6,029 nucleotides of DNA from Desulfobacteraceae bacterium (GCA_030589225.1 JAUUWD010000107.1:1-6029); one strand, 5' to 3'. Counted from the first letter of the stretch, positions 1 through 5,812 are shown. The notes: generated by a model not told the origin, from the sequence alone. Program-made: numbers and translations.

Positions 1-154
1 GGTCGGCCCTTTCATTGTTTTCCTGGCCTGCCTTTAGTGAAGCCAGGATCATCTCTCGCACAATTTCCGGCTGATGGATATCCCCCACAAGTTCAATTAC
101 CCGGTCGATAACCTCATCGGCTAGGCCGTTGGTTTTAGTGAAATGAAGTTCCAT
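1..154 (-). CDS. LOG/TIGR00730-type Rossmann-fold protein, N-terminal fragment (cut by window edge)
   Basis: An open frame starts at an ATG (154-152) and runs leftward off the window, giving 51 residues with no stop. The peptide begins MELHFTKTNGLADEVIDRV and contains ELVGDIHQPEIVREMILASL, followed by KAGQENNERAD. A purine-rich AGAGG at 170-166 lies about 11 bases upstream and fits a ribosome binding site. The short helical region with PEIVREMI and LKAGQE resembles, from memory, the N-terminal extension of LOG-like (TIGR00730) proteins in deltaproteobacteria, ahead of their nucleotide-binding Rossmann domain. LOG proteins are phosphoribohydrolases that release cytokinin-type bases from their monophosphates, but the diagnostic PGGxGT motif would lie outside this window, so the assignment is tentative. 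The gene is divergent from the aminotransferase across a 692-base repeat-filled gap. That this is a real coding start is fairly secure; the family is not. Confidence 0.55.
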   Translation of the reverse strand, partial: MELHFTKTNGLADEVIDRVIELVGDIHQPEIVREMILASLKAGQENNERAD

Positions 155-200
155 GTGTGAGTTTGCCTCTAAAAAGGAGTTTTCTATGTTTTTTTGTAAG

Positions 201-426
201 CGTTCACAGGTTCAGGGTTCAACGTTCAGGGTTAGTGATAAGGACAAAATTAAAGACCCGAAGTCCTCCCAAAAAATGCTGGTTTTGCAACATAATTGCC
301 AAATACCATGTTCCAGATTTGTGGGGATATGGAAGCGGTCGGTTTTCCCGTACACAACGTTTCCAAAATGACGTAGGGTGATGACAATGCAACCTTTGAA
401 CCTCTGAACCTTTGAACCCGTGAACG
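201..426. repeat. Non-coding element bounded by inverted arrays of GTTCA-type 7-8-mers
   Basis: On the left (201-236) GTTCA recurs every 7-8 bases (GTTCACAG, GTTCAGG, GTTCAAC, GTTCAGG, GTTAGTG). On the right (391-426) the complement does the same every 8 bases; read on the minus strand it is GTTCACGG, GTTCAAAG, GTTCAGAG, GTTCAAAG, GTTG. The outer 14 bases of the two ends (CGTTCACAGGTTCA and CGTTCACGGGTTCA) match at 13 positions in inverted orientation, so the ends act as degenerate terminal inverted repeats around about 155 bases of unique sequence. Only short ORFs cross it (for example an 81-codon minus frame over 219-464), and none has a good start or a recognisable domain. It may be a miniature non-autonomous element or an expanded simple repeat; nothing in it indicates a transposase. 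Confidence 0.55.
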
Positions 427-454
427 GTTACGTTTTTTATCTTAATTAAACGGG

Positions 455-475
455 CAACTGACAACGATCAACTAA
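455..475. repeat. Three degenerate CAAC-type heptamers
   Basis: CAACTGA, CAACGAT and CAACTAA follow one another without gaps. This is a third short-period repeat type in the same intergenic gap, after the GTTCA arrays and before the GTTRAGT arrays. It is short enough to be chance on its own; the surrounding repeats make it more credible. Confidence 0.35.
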
Positions 476-597
476 CATCGCTTATAAAATGAACCAGGTT
501 TTGTTTATTACGATTATGCATTATATAATAATACCAAAACAGTGTCATTCAAATTAATATATTTGAGATATTGCCCTTTATGCCGTATGATATGTGT

Positions 598-625
598 AAA
601 ATACGGGCCCAAAGGCCCCGATTTT
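598..625. terminator. Terminator-like GC-rich hairpin with A/T flanks
   Basis: The left arm AAAATACGGGCC (598-609) pairs with the right arm GGCCCCGATTTT (614-625) at 10 of 12 positions around a CAAA loop (610-613). The GC core followed by ATTTT, with the mirror-image AAAAT on the other side, looks like a bidirectional Rho-independent terminator. No gene clearly ends next to it: the left gene is transcribed away and the aminotransferase starts downstream. It may insulate the aminotransferase promoter, or simply be a repeat-derived hairpin. The structure is clear; its function is inferred. Confidence 0.4.
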
Positions 626-653
626 CCATGTTGATGGAGTTAAAGTAGTCCTC

Positions 654-685
654 GTTGAGTAGTTGAGTGGTTAAGTGGTTGAGTA
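654..685. repeat. Tandem octamer array, left arm (GTTRAGTR x4)
   Basis: Four perfectly phased 8-base units: GTTGAGTA, GTTGAGTG, GTTAAGTG and GTTGAGTA. They differ only at the fifth position (always a purine at position 4) and the last position. The array is preceded by CTC and is mirrored in inverted orientation by the array at 780-811, 94 bases away. The flanking CTC/GAG extends the inverted symmetry. Confidence 0.7.
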
Positions 686-711
686 AGAAAATAATTACTA
701 TTATTTCCAGA

Positions 712-720
712 TGTTATAAT
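712..720 (+). promoter_or_regulatory. Probable extended -10 promoter of the aminotransferase operon
   Basis: TGTTATAAT is a perfect extended -10 (TG, one base, TATAAT at 715-720). The region 17 bases upstream (TAATTA, 692-697) is a poor -35, which extended -10 promoters tolerate. Transcription would start near 727, giving a leader of about 120 bases before the aminotransferase ATG at 847. The promoter sits in the spacer between the two inverted octamer arrays, so only the right-hand array would be transcribed into the leader. The region is AT-rich, so a chance match is possible. Confidence 0.45.
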
Positions 721-779
721 TTTTCGAACACCGAATGTCCAATTTTCAAGCAAATAATGGATATGATCATTACAACAAC

Positions 780-811
780 AACTTAACAACTCAACTACTT
801 AACCACTTAAC
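780..811. repeat. Tandem octamer array, right arm (inverted GTTRAGTD x4)
   Basis: Read on the minus strand the units are GTTAAGTG, GTTAAGTA, GTTGAGTT and GTTAAGTT, followed by a decayed unit (GTTGTTGT). They are the inverted counterpart of the array at 654-685 and share the bordering CTC. The array ends 19 bases before the GAGGAG ribosome binding site of the aminotransferase, so it lies in the likely 5' leader of that mRNA. Confidence 0.7.
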
Positions 812-846
812 GAGATCTGTAAAGGGAACTGAGGAGTCAAGTCTTT

Positions 847-2085
847 ATGGGTGATAGGTCAGTTTACAGGAGTGTCGGGCAAAAGGAAGATACGGATGGT
901 ATAGCCAGGCGCGTTGCCCAAATTACAGTTTCAGCGATCAAACAGATGCCCGTGCTCGCAAGCAAGGTGGAAGGATGCATTTCCCTGGGGCAGGGGATTC
1001 CATCATTTGAAACGCCCTCATTCATTCGTGAAGCTGTCATCGAGGCATTGAGAAGCGACCACGCTATTGGGAAATATTCGCTGCAACCGGGACTGTCTGA
1101 ACTGAGAATCGAAATCGCAAGGCACCTTCAGCAAACGAAAGGCATCAGGATCGATCCAGAAAAAGAAATTTTCGTAAGCTGTGGCGCGATGGAAGCTCTC
1201 GCCGCCGCTACTGCAACTATTGTTGAACGGGGTGACGAGGTCTTAATTCCTTCCCCTACATATTCTTCCCATATCGAGCAGATTCTTTTTGCCGAGGGAA
1301 AACCTGTTTTTGTGCCGCTTATTGAGGATCAGGAATGGAAACTGGACCTTGAAGGTTTCAAAAGGGCAATTACCCCCAAATCAAAAGCGATTTTTCTGTG
1401 CAATCCAATGAATCCAACCGGAGCCGTTTTTTCTCAGGAGGAACTTGAGACGCTGGCTCAAATTGCATTGGAGCACAATCTTTTTGTGATTAATGATGAA
1501 GCTTATGATTTTTTGGTATACGACAACTTGCCGTATTTCAGCTTAACTTCCATCCCTGATCTAAAAAAAAATCTTATCACAACCTATAGTTTTTCCAAGA
1601 TGTTCTGTATGACGGGTTGGAGGGTAGGGTACATGTACGCAAGTGCTCGTATCGTTGATCAAGTACTGAAAGTCCATGATGCCTTTGCCATTTGTGCTCC
1701 AAGAGTCTCACAATATGCGGCCCTGGCAGCACTGAAAGCAACCAACGGAAAGGATGGTGAAGGGGACAGAAGTATCCAACAACTTGTAGCCAGGTTGGCA
1801 TCACGAAGGGAAATAGCTTGCCAGCGATTAAACAATCTTTTGCATGTCTTCTCATACATAAAACCCAGAGGAGCCTACTATGTTTTTCCAAAGATAATGA
1901 TCAAGGAAATGGGATCCATGGACGTGTCATTGGATCTTTTGTATGAGGCAAAGGTCATTACGATTCCCGGAAGTGGTTTCGGGCCATCAGGAGAAGGGCA
2001 CATTCGCCTTTCATTTGGAGCTACCGAAGAAGAGATAAACAAGGCCTTTGACAGAATAGATATTTGGGCAAAAAACTACCGATAA
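847..2085 (+). CDS. Class I/II PLP-dependent aminotransferase (aspartate aminotransferase family)
   Basis: A 412-residue cytosolic fold-type I PLP enzyme that transfers an amino group between an amino acid and a 2-oxo acid. Visible landmarks are the substrate-side GQGIPSFETP (48-57), CNPMNPTG (185-192, with cofactor-contacting Asn189), NDEAYD (216-221, Asp217 for the pyridine nitrogen and Tyr220), SFSKMFCMTGWRVGY (248-262, Schiff-base Lys251 and phosphate-binding Arg259) and HIRLSF (385-390, Arg387 for the substrate carboxylate). All key residues are intact. The LGQG motif recalls kynurenine/glutamine transaminases, but the substrate cannot be read from sequence. The length is slightly above the usual 380-400 residues because of a roughly 20-residue N-terminal extension and a charged KATNGKDGEGDRS stretch (297-309). 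GAGGAG at 831-836, 10 bases upstream, supports this start. It is probably co-transcribed with the next gene, 36-39 bases downstream. Confidence 0.93.
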   Translation: MGDRSVYRSVGQKEDTDGIARRVAQITVSAIKQMPVLASKVEGCISLGQGIPSFETPSFIREAVIEALRSDHAIGKYSLQPGLSELRIEIARHLQQTKGIRIDPEKEIFVSCGAMEALAAATATIVERGDEVLIPSPTYSSHIEQILFAEGKPVFVPLIEDQEWKLDLEGFKRAITPKSKAIFLCNPMNPTGAVFSQEELETLAQIALEHNLFVINDEAYDFLVYDNLPYFSLTSIPDLKKNLITTYSFSKMFCMTGWRVGYMYASARIVDQVLKVHDAFAICAPRVSQYAALAALKATNGKDGEGDRSIQQLVARLASRREIACQRLNNLLHVFSYIKPRGAYYVFPKIMIKEMGSMDVSLDLLYEAKVITIPGSGFGPSGEGHIRLSFGATEEEINKAFDRIDIWAKNYR

Positions 2086-2113
2086 AATGACGAAAATCGT
2101 CGATAAACAGGAA

Positions 2114-2119
2114 AGGAGG
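2114..2119 (+). promoter_or_regulatory. Strong Shine-Dalgarno that selects the second ATG of the DUF6765 gene
   Basis: AGGAGG lies 2 bases before the ATG at 2122 but 5 bases before the ATG at 2125. The second ATG is better placed, so the protein probably starts MLRDFHYY rather than MMLRDFHYY. A small perfect hairpin (GACGA, loop AAA, TCGTC, 2089-2101) lies between the aminotransferase stop and this site. Confidence 0.6.
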
Positions 2120-2124
2120 CAATG

Positions 2125-3135
2125 ATGCTTAGGGATTTTCACTACTACTGTGTTGGCGTGCTCGCAAAAGCGGCGGGTTTCCAGGAAGATGATGCGCTCA
2201 CGATCGCTTATGCCTCGCAATATGTCGATGACGCAACTGAAAGCGAGCCAATTAACGTAGGTGACATGATATTTGATCCGGTGCGGACGGCGCAATATGG
2301 TTTGGATTCCTATGGGTGGTCAACACAGAAAAGGATTTTTATACCATTTCATTTTCTACCCCCCAGACCGCTTAAAACCGCGCAGGATTCTTTTAAAACT
2401 GAACCCAACTCAGTTTTTGCTCACATGATATGGAATGAGGCCCAAAAGGAGGATGACAGTCTGCACCGTCTCTGTCGGATGGGCGTGGCTCTGCATACAT
2501 TTGCCGATACGTGGTCCCACCAGGGGTTTTCAGGTAGACATAATAAAGAAAACGATGTGGAAAACATCCAGATCTATGATGGGGATAAGTGGAAGCGCTT
2601 GAGATTAGAGAATATCTATCTTGATTTCCTGCCTCAGATTGGTCATGCCGAAGCCAGTTATTTCCCTGACCAATCATACCGGGTATGGAAATATAGAAAG
2701 AACAAACCGAAGAAAATGATTCCCCCTCGATATAACATGAAAGAGTTCTCCAATGCCGCTGAGACGATCTATAACCTCTTGCATGCCGCGGATAAACCCG
2801 CCTCAGATCATTCCATACCCTGGAGCGAAATTAATGATAAAATAGAAAATTTGTTTGCTGATCCTGAAGAGGACCTTGACAATCGTTGCGCCATGTGGCG
2901 AGAGGCTTTCGAAGATGTATTTGACACGGAGAAGTTTGAATATAATCGCCGGAAATGGAGAGAAGATGCACTTGACCCGAAGAGAAAAAGAGATATTGAT
3001 TGGGATGACTTCGAACCATCTGATTTCAAACGGCTCCGATTTCCTATGAAACCTGGATTCTATGAAACGCCATGGGTGAAGTTTCACCGGGCTGCACTGA
3101 AACAACGCCATTTTGTCCTGGAAAACCTGCTCTAA
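2125..3135 (+). CDS. DUF6765 family protein, putative metal-binding hydrolase-like fold
   Basis: A 336-residue soluble protein (337 if the ATG at 2122 is used) with no signal peptide or membrane segment. Recognised from memory as DUF6765 by the N-terminal DFHYY (residues 4-8), IAYASQYVDDAT (27-38), and GVALHTFADTWSHQGFSG (120-137). These give a pattern of His and Asp residues: His6, Asp35/36, His76, then His124-Asp128-His132 (HxxxDxxxH) and His174 in a GHAEASYFPD stretch. Such spacing resembles zinc-dependent phospholipase C / P1-nuclease helical folds, so metal-dependent hydrolysis is a reasonable guess, but no activity is established for the family as far as I know. The C-terminal third is rich in Lys, Arg, Asp and Glu (about 270-305) and looks less conserved. 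It follows the aminotransferase by 36-39 bases with a strong ribosome binding site, suggesting co-transcription. A link between the two activities is not evident. Confidence 0.8.
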   Translation: MLRDFHYYCVGVLAKAAGFQEDDALTIAYASQYVDDATESEPINVGDMIFDPVRTAQYGLDSYGWSTQKRIFIPFHFLPPRPLKTAQDSFKTEPNSVFAHMIWNEAQKEDDSLHRLCRMGVALHTFADTWSHQGFSGRHNKENDVENIQIYDGDKWKRLRLENIYLDFLPQIGHAEASYFPDQSYRVWKYRKNKPKKMIPPRYNMKEFSNAAETIYNLLHAADKPASDHSIPWSEINDKIENLFADPEEDLDNRCAMWREAFEDVFDTEKFEYNRRKWREDALDPKRKRDIDWDDFEPSDFKRLRFPMKPGFYETPWVKFHRAALKQRHFVLENLL

Positions 3136-3201
3136 GGGCTTTCGAAATAATAAATTCTCACTGAAGAATGGTTCGGCTTTCCTTTCCGTAAACTATAAGA
3201 A

Positions 3202-3230
3202 AAAGGGTTAAGAATATCTCTTAACCCTTT
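3202..3230 (-). terminator. Rho-independent terminator of selC
   Basis: A perfect 12-bp stem (AAAGGGTTAAGA at 3202-3213, TCTTAACCCTTT at 3219-3230) has a 5-base loop. Read on the minus strand the stem runs directly into TTTTTCTTATAG, a proper T-tract, 12 bases after the CCA end of the tRNA. On the plus strand the stem is followed by CCCTTTGAATTT, a weaker tract, so it may also stop read-through from the DUF6765 gene, whose stop is 66 bases upstream. Confidence 0.8.
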
Positions 3231-3241
3231 GAATTTACATG

Positions 3242-3339
3242 TGGCGGAAGTGCATGGGAATCGAACCCACCTGCCGAGGTTTTAGCCCGGCACACCGGAT
3301 TTGAAGTCCGGGAGCCCCACCAGTGAGCTTTCCACTTCC
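3242..3339 (-). tRNA. selC: tRNA-Sec (selenocysteine), anticodon TCA
   Basis: A 98-base tRNA with encoded CCA. It inserts selenocysteine at UGA codons after SelA charges it from seryl-tRNA, and is delivered by SelB. The acceptor stem starts GGAAGTGG and ends CACTTCC, then G and CCA. The anticodon stem is CCGGA/TCCGG with loop CTTCAAA (anticodon at 3304-3302). The long variable arm (3294-3271) folds as GCCGGG/CTCGGC with a seven-base loop. The T arm is GTGGG-TTCGATT-CCCAT. An extended acceptor, TCA anticodon and long variable arm together identify tRNA-Sec. The first seven acceptor pairs are perfect, but the eighth (3332 with 3253) is G opposite G, where bacterial tRNA-Sec normally has a pair. 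The D stem has five good pairs (AGCTC/GGGCT). A promoter and a terminator of its own flank it. Confidence 0.96.
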
Positions 3340-3364
3340 GAATATAACTGAGTATTGTGATCCT

Positions 3365-3392
3365 ATTTTATTCATGCAATGCGTTTTGTCAA
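3365..3392 (-). promoter_or_regulatory. Sigma70-type promoter of selC
   Basis: On the minus strand a perfect -35 TTGACA (3392-3387) is followed after 16 bases by TAAAAT (3370-3365), five of six matches to the -10 consensus. A start near 3358 would leave a leader of about 19 bases before the mature tRNA 5' end at 3339, typical for a tRNA gene processed by RNase P. The promoter lies about 100 bases beyond the asd stop codon, so selC need not depend on asd transcription. Confidence 0.75.
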
Positions 3393-3489
3393 TAGCCCTA
3401 TGAGTAGACGTTAGGAAACCGTCAAATATAGAATGTAACATGGCCAAATAGATGCATTTTCAAGACAACTGAATCCGAACCGAAATTGA

Positions 3490-4605
3490 TCATGATAAAT
3501 GTTCAATTATGATCCTCAAAACCCTGCGAATAGGCTCCGCTGCTCCCCACAAAAGTTGGTCACCAACTGTAAATGCAGTGATGTATTCAGGTCCCATGCG
3601 CATCTTTCGGAGTCTGCCAACAGGAATGGTCAGGGTCCCGTTAACCGCGGCCGGGGTTAAAGATCGAAGGGTTGATTCCCGGTCATTTGGGATTAGTACT
3701 ACCCAATTGTTTCCCTCTTGTATTATCTCAGAGATCTCGTCAAGAGGCATATCTTTGTTTAGTTTAATGGTCAGCCCTTGACTGTGGCAGCGCATAGCAC
3801 CCACACGAACACACAGCCCATCCACAGGAATTGGTTTCTCTGTTCTCAGGATTTTGTTGGTTTCCACGTGGCCTTTCCATTCCTCTCTGGTCTGGCCCGA
3901 TTCCATTTGAGAGTCAATCCAGGGAATAAGGCTGCCTGCAAGGGGGGCTGCAAAATTTTCAGTAGGGAAGGTATCGCTCCTCAGTTCACCGGTTATCCTG
4001 TCATCAATGGCTATCGCTGTGGATGCGGGATCATCGAGCAAGGCCCTTGAGGCATCACCAAGGACTTGCATCTGGGTAATCAGTTCTTTCATGTGTTTGG
4101 CTCCTGCTCCAGAGGCGGCCTGGTAAGTCATGGAAGAGATCCACTCAATATGACCGGAAGAAAAAAGGCCTGAAAGTGCCATGAGCATCAGACTGACAGT
4201 GCAGTTTCCTCCCACATAGGTCCTGATACCCGAAGACAATCCCTGGTTAATTACGGATCTGTTTACGGGATCTAAAACGATAATGCTCTCATCGTCCATT
4301 CTGAGGGTGGATGCCGAATCAATCCAATACCCGTTCCAACCTTGTTTGCGTAAATCAGGATAGACTTTTTTGGTGTAGTCACCGCCCTGACAGGTCAAAA
4401 CTATATTTAGTGATGAGAGGAGCTCGATGTCGTATGCATCTTTCAGTGGTTGAGTGTCGAGTCCTACATCAGGGCTTTCTCCGCCGATATTTGACGTTGT
4501 GAAAAAAAACGGCTCAAAGCCCTTAAAGTCCTGTTCTTCTCTCATACGTCCCATAAGAACCGAGCCAACCATACCTCGCCACCCAACAAAACCAATTCGC
4601 AACAT
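3490..4605 (-). CDS. asd: Aspartate-semialdehyde dehydrogenase
   Basis: A 371-residue cytosolic enzyme that reduces L-aspartyl-4-phosphate to aspartate 4-semialdehyde with NADPH, the branch-point step for diaminopimelate/lysine, threonine and methionine. It aligns by eye along its whole length with the E. coli enzyme (367 residues): N-terminal [13 protein letters not shown] (NADP fold, 5-17), [10 protein letters not shown] (132-141, nucleophile Cys135), YQAASGAG (161-168, Gln162), [13 protein letters not shown] (264-276, Arg267 and base His274) and [13 protein letters not shown] (328-340). The catalytic residues fall at the same numbers as in E. coli, so this is the gammaproteobacterial-type enzyme. 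AGGGGG (4616-4611) five bases upstream serves as ribosome binding site. No other aspartate-pathway gene is adjacent, so it is probably a single-gene unit. A TATACA on the minus strand near 4626-4631 could be its -10, but no good -35 goes with it. No clear terminator is seen before selC. Confidence 0.97.
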   Translation of the reverse strand: MLRIGFVGWRGMVGSVLMGRMREEQDFKGFEPFFFTTSNIGGESPDVGLDTQPLKDAYDIELLSSLNIVLTCQGGDYTKKVYPDLRKQGWNGYWIDSASTLRMDDESIIVLDPVNRSVINQGLSSGIRTYVGGNCTVSLMLMALSGLFSSGHIEWISSMTYQAASGAGAKHMKELITQMQVLGDASRALLDDPASTAIAIDDRITGELRSDTFPTENFAAPLAGSLIPWIDSQMESGQTREEWKGHVETNKILRTEKPIPVDGLCVRVGAMRCHSQGLTIKLNKDMPLDEISEIIQEGNNWVVLIPNDRESTLRSLTPAAVNGTLTIPVGRLRKMRMGPEYITAFTVGDQLLWGAAEPIRRVLRIIIEHLS

Positions 4606-4693
4606 GATTTCCCCCTGTAGTTTGACTGTATACTATTAAAATCATGGTAACTTCCACTGGATCTATCACAGATTACCTAAGTTTGATTAGAAA

Positions 4694-4725
4694 TGGAGTA
4701 TTGGAGTGATGGAGTACTGGAAGGG
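4694..4725. repeat. Tandem octamer array (TGGAGTRN x3-4)
   Basis: Four phased 8-base units: TGGAGTAT, TGGAGTGA, TGGAGTAC and a decayed TGGAAGGG. It lies in the 184-base gap between asd and the sirtuin gene. Same period and style as the arrays upstream of the aminotransferase, but a different unit. On the minus strand it lies upstream of asd, about 90 bases before its start codon. Confidence 0.65.
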
Positions 4726-4753
4726 CGAATCTGTGGAAAACGTCCAAGACTCA

Positions 4754-4801
4754 AAGCACCAACTTATTAAATCCCCAAATTCCAATTATTCAAGCACCAA
4801 C
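4754..4801. repeat. Direct repeat AAGCACCAAC overlapping the sirtuin 3' end
   Basis: AAGCACCAAC occurs at 4754-4763 and again at 4792-4801, 38 bases apart, with CCAAATTCCAATT between them. The second copy contains the last codons of the sirtuin gene and part of its stop codon (4790-4792). The AT-rich CCAA-type sequence resembles degenerate intergenic simple repeats. Confidence 0.45.
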
Positions 4802-5542
4802 CATCTGTACCAGGGCCTTGGAGACTGAATCGTGACTGACCAGATCGGCCTCTGCATCAAGGGGCGTTTCGTCTCGATTGATGATAATCAGCCTGGCACC
4901 GTTTTGAACAGCGTGGACGGGCACAGAAGCAGCAGGATAGACTACTAAGGAAGAACCCAGAACAATGCAGAGGTCACATTCGCGGGCATACATAAGCGCA
5001 TCCGCCATTTTATCCTCGGGCATAGCCTGACCAAAGGAGATGGTGTCCGGTTTCAGAATACCTGCGCAGTCGTCACAATAGGGTACTTTCACCCCCGAAT
5101 TCAAGCGTTCCTGTATGTCATCCCGGTCATACTTTTTCCCGCAACTCAGGCAGGAAACTGAAAATGCCGTGCCGTGGATCTCAATAATTCTCTCCGGCGA
5201 ATTCCCAGCCTTGTGGTGCAGATTGTCTATGTTCTGCGTGACAATGGCTAAAAGCTTTCCGCTCTCTTCAATGGCCCTGATAGCCAGATGGGCACGGTTT
5301 GGGACAGCATCTTTTATGGTATCATAGAATTCAGTGCTCATCTCCCAATATTTTTCCCTGGCCTTTTCACTGGCAATAATCTTGTCAAAGTAAAAATCTG
5401 AAGGGTCATATTTACTCCAGACACCCCCGGGACTCCTGAAGTCAGGAATGCCGGATTCTGTACTCATGCCTGCACCGCTAAATATCAATATTTTTTTGGC
5501 TTCCTTTATTATCTGTGCACCTTTTGTGATCAAATTGTCCAT
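4790..5542 (-). CDS. cobB: Sir2-family NAD-dependent protein deacylase (sirtuin)
   Basis: A 250-residue cytosolic sirtuin that removes acyl groups from lysine side chains, consuming NAD and releasing nicotinamide and O-acyl-ADP-ribose. Bacterial relatives reactivate acetyl-CoA synthetase. Motifs in order: GAGMSTESGIPDFRSPGG (23-40, NAD binding), TQNIDNLHHKAG (102-113), catalytic His123 in EIHGT, a complete zinc site (Cys131, Cys134, Cys156, Cys159), GSSLVVYPAA (196-205) and INRDETPLD (221-229). The length is normal for a single-domain bacterial sirtuin. The Tyr-x-x-Arg pair of class III desuccinylases is not seen after the GIPDFR loop, so deacetylase activity is more likely; this is inference. 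The ribosome binding site is weak (GTGGAAAAGCGG upstream of the ATG). The start is favoured because it leaves the usual short helix before GAG. The last codons lie in a repeat-like sequence. Confidence 0.93.
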   Translation of the reverse strand: MDNLITKGAQIIKEAKKILIFSGAGMSTESGIPDFRSPGGVWSKYDPSDFYFDKIIASEKAREKYWEMSTEFYDTIKDAVPNRAHLAIRAIEESGKLLAIVTQNIDNLHHKAGNSPERIIEIHGTAFSVSCLSCGKKYDRDDIQERLNSGVKVPYCDDCAGILKPDTISFGQAMPEDKMADALMYARECDLCIVLGSSLVVYPAASVPVHAVQNGARLIIINRDETPLDAEADLVSHDSVSKALVQMVGA

Positions 5543-5570
5543 ACCGCTTTTCCACTTTCAAATGAGCCAA

Positions 5571-5707
5571 TTTCAAAACGTCCACTTTTGCCCAATATCT
5601 GCGTCAGGCTCAAATTTCAATCCTCGAAATACTCAATGTATTCCTGTTGTTAAAATTTTCGCCTTCCTTGTTCTTGAATCCCGCTGTAAGCGGGAAACAT
5701 TTTGAAA
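5571..5707. repeat. Imperfect palindromic intergenic element with terminal inverted repeats
   Basis: The ends TTTCAAAACGT (5571-5581) and ACATTTTGAAA (5697-5707) are inverted matches at 10 of 11 positions. The centre is an imperfect palindrome: AAATTTCAATCCTCGAAATAC (5612-5632, in two parts) against GTATTCC...TTAAAATTT (5638-5658) around a TCAAT loop. A separate perfect hairpin, TCCCGCT-GTA-AGCGGGA, lies at 5679-5695. No usable ORF fits it. The core with ATACTCAATGTATTC resembles, from memory, a recurrent intergenic repeat of Desulfobacterales genomes, which a genome search could confirm. It ends 28 bases upstream of the sirtuin start codon. Confidence 0.55.
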
Positions 5708-5751
5708 CTGCCTCAAACCTTCTTGCATTTGATCTTCATCACTCTCTCATC

Positions 5752-5782
5752 CGCCTAAGGCGAAAACCCTGAACCCCTGAAC
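5752..5782. repeat. Small palindrome plus two perfect CCCTGAAC octamers
   Basis: CGCCT-A-AGGCG (5752-5762) is a perfect 5-bp palindrome, followed by two tandem CCCTGAAC copies (5767-5774, 5775-5782). The complement of that octamer, GTTCAGGG, also occurs twice in the left array at 210-217 and 224-231, more than 5 kb away, so the same repeat family appears on both sides of the window in opposite orientation. Confidence 0.45.
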
Positions 5783-5812
5783 CGTGCGCCCTTTAACCTT
5801 AGTAGGCAAGTT

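Noticed and set aside
219..464. An 81-codon minus-strand open frame across the GTTCA-bounded element
   Set aside because: It runs through both repeat arrays, has no good ribosome binding site and shows no recognisable domain; the encoded peptide looks like a translation of repeats.
201..811. A CRISPR array
   Set aside because: The repeats are 7-8 bases, contiguous and degenerate, with no 20-50-base repeats separated by unique spacers and no cas gene.
2855..3111. Several overlapping open frames on both strands inside the DUF6765 gene
   Set aside because: They are shadows of the strongly coding plus-strand frame, without their own ribosome binding sites or recognisable domains.
3242..3339. 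selC as an integration site for a genomic island
   Set aside because: selC is a known island target in other bacteria, but no second copy of the tRNA 3' end and no integrase gene is visible here, and the neighbours are ordinary chromosomal genes.
3473..3510. A possible terminator downstream of asd (ATCATG/TATGAT inverted words)
   Set aside because: The stem is short and AT-rich and partly lies inside the end of asd, with no T-tract, so it cannot be supported as a terminator.
3490..5542. asd and the sirtuin gene as an operon
   Set aside because: They share a strand, but the 184-base gap between them is filled with repeats and each looks like a separate unit; no evidence supports joint transcription.
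5448..5705. An 85-codon plus-strand open frame near the right end
   Set aside because: Its first third is antisense to the sirtuin N-terminus and the rest crosses the palindromic element; composition and start context do not look coding.
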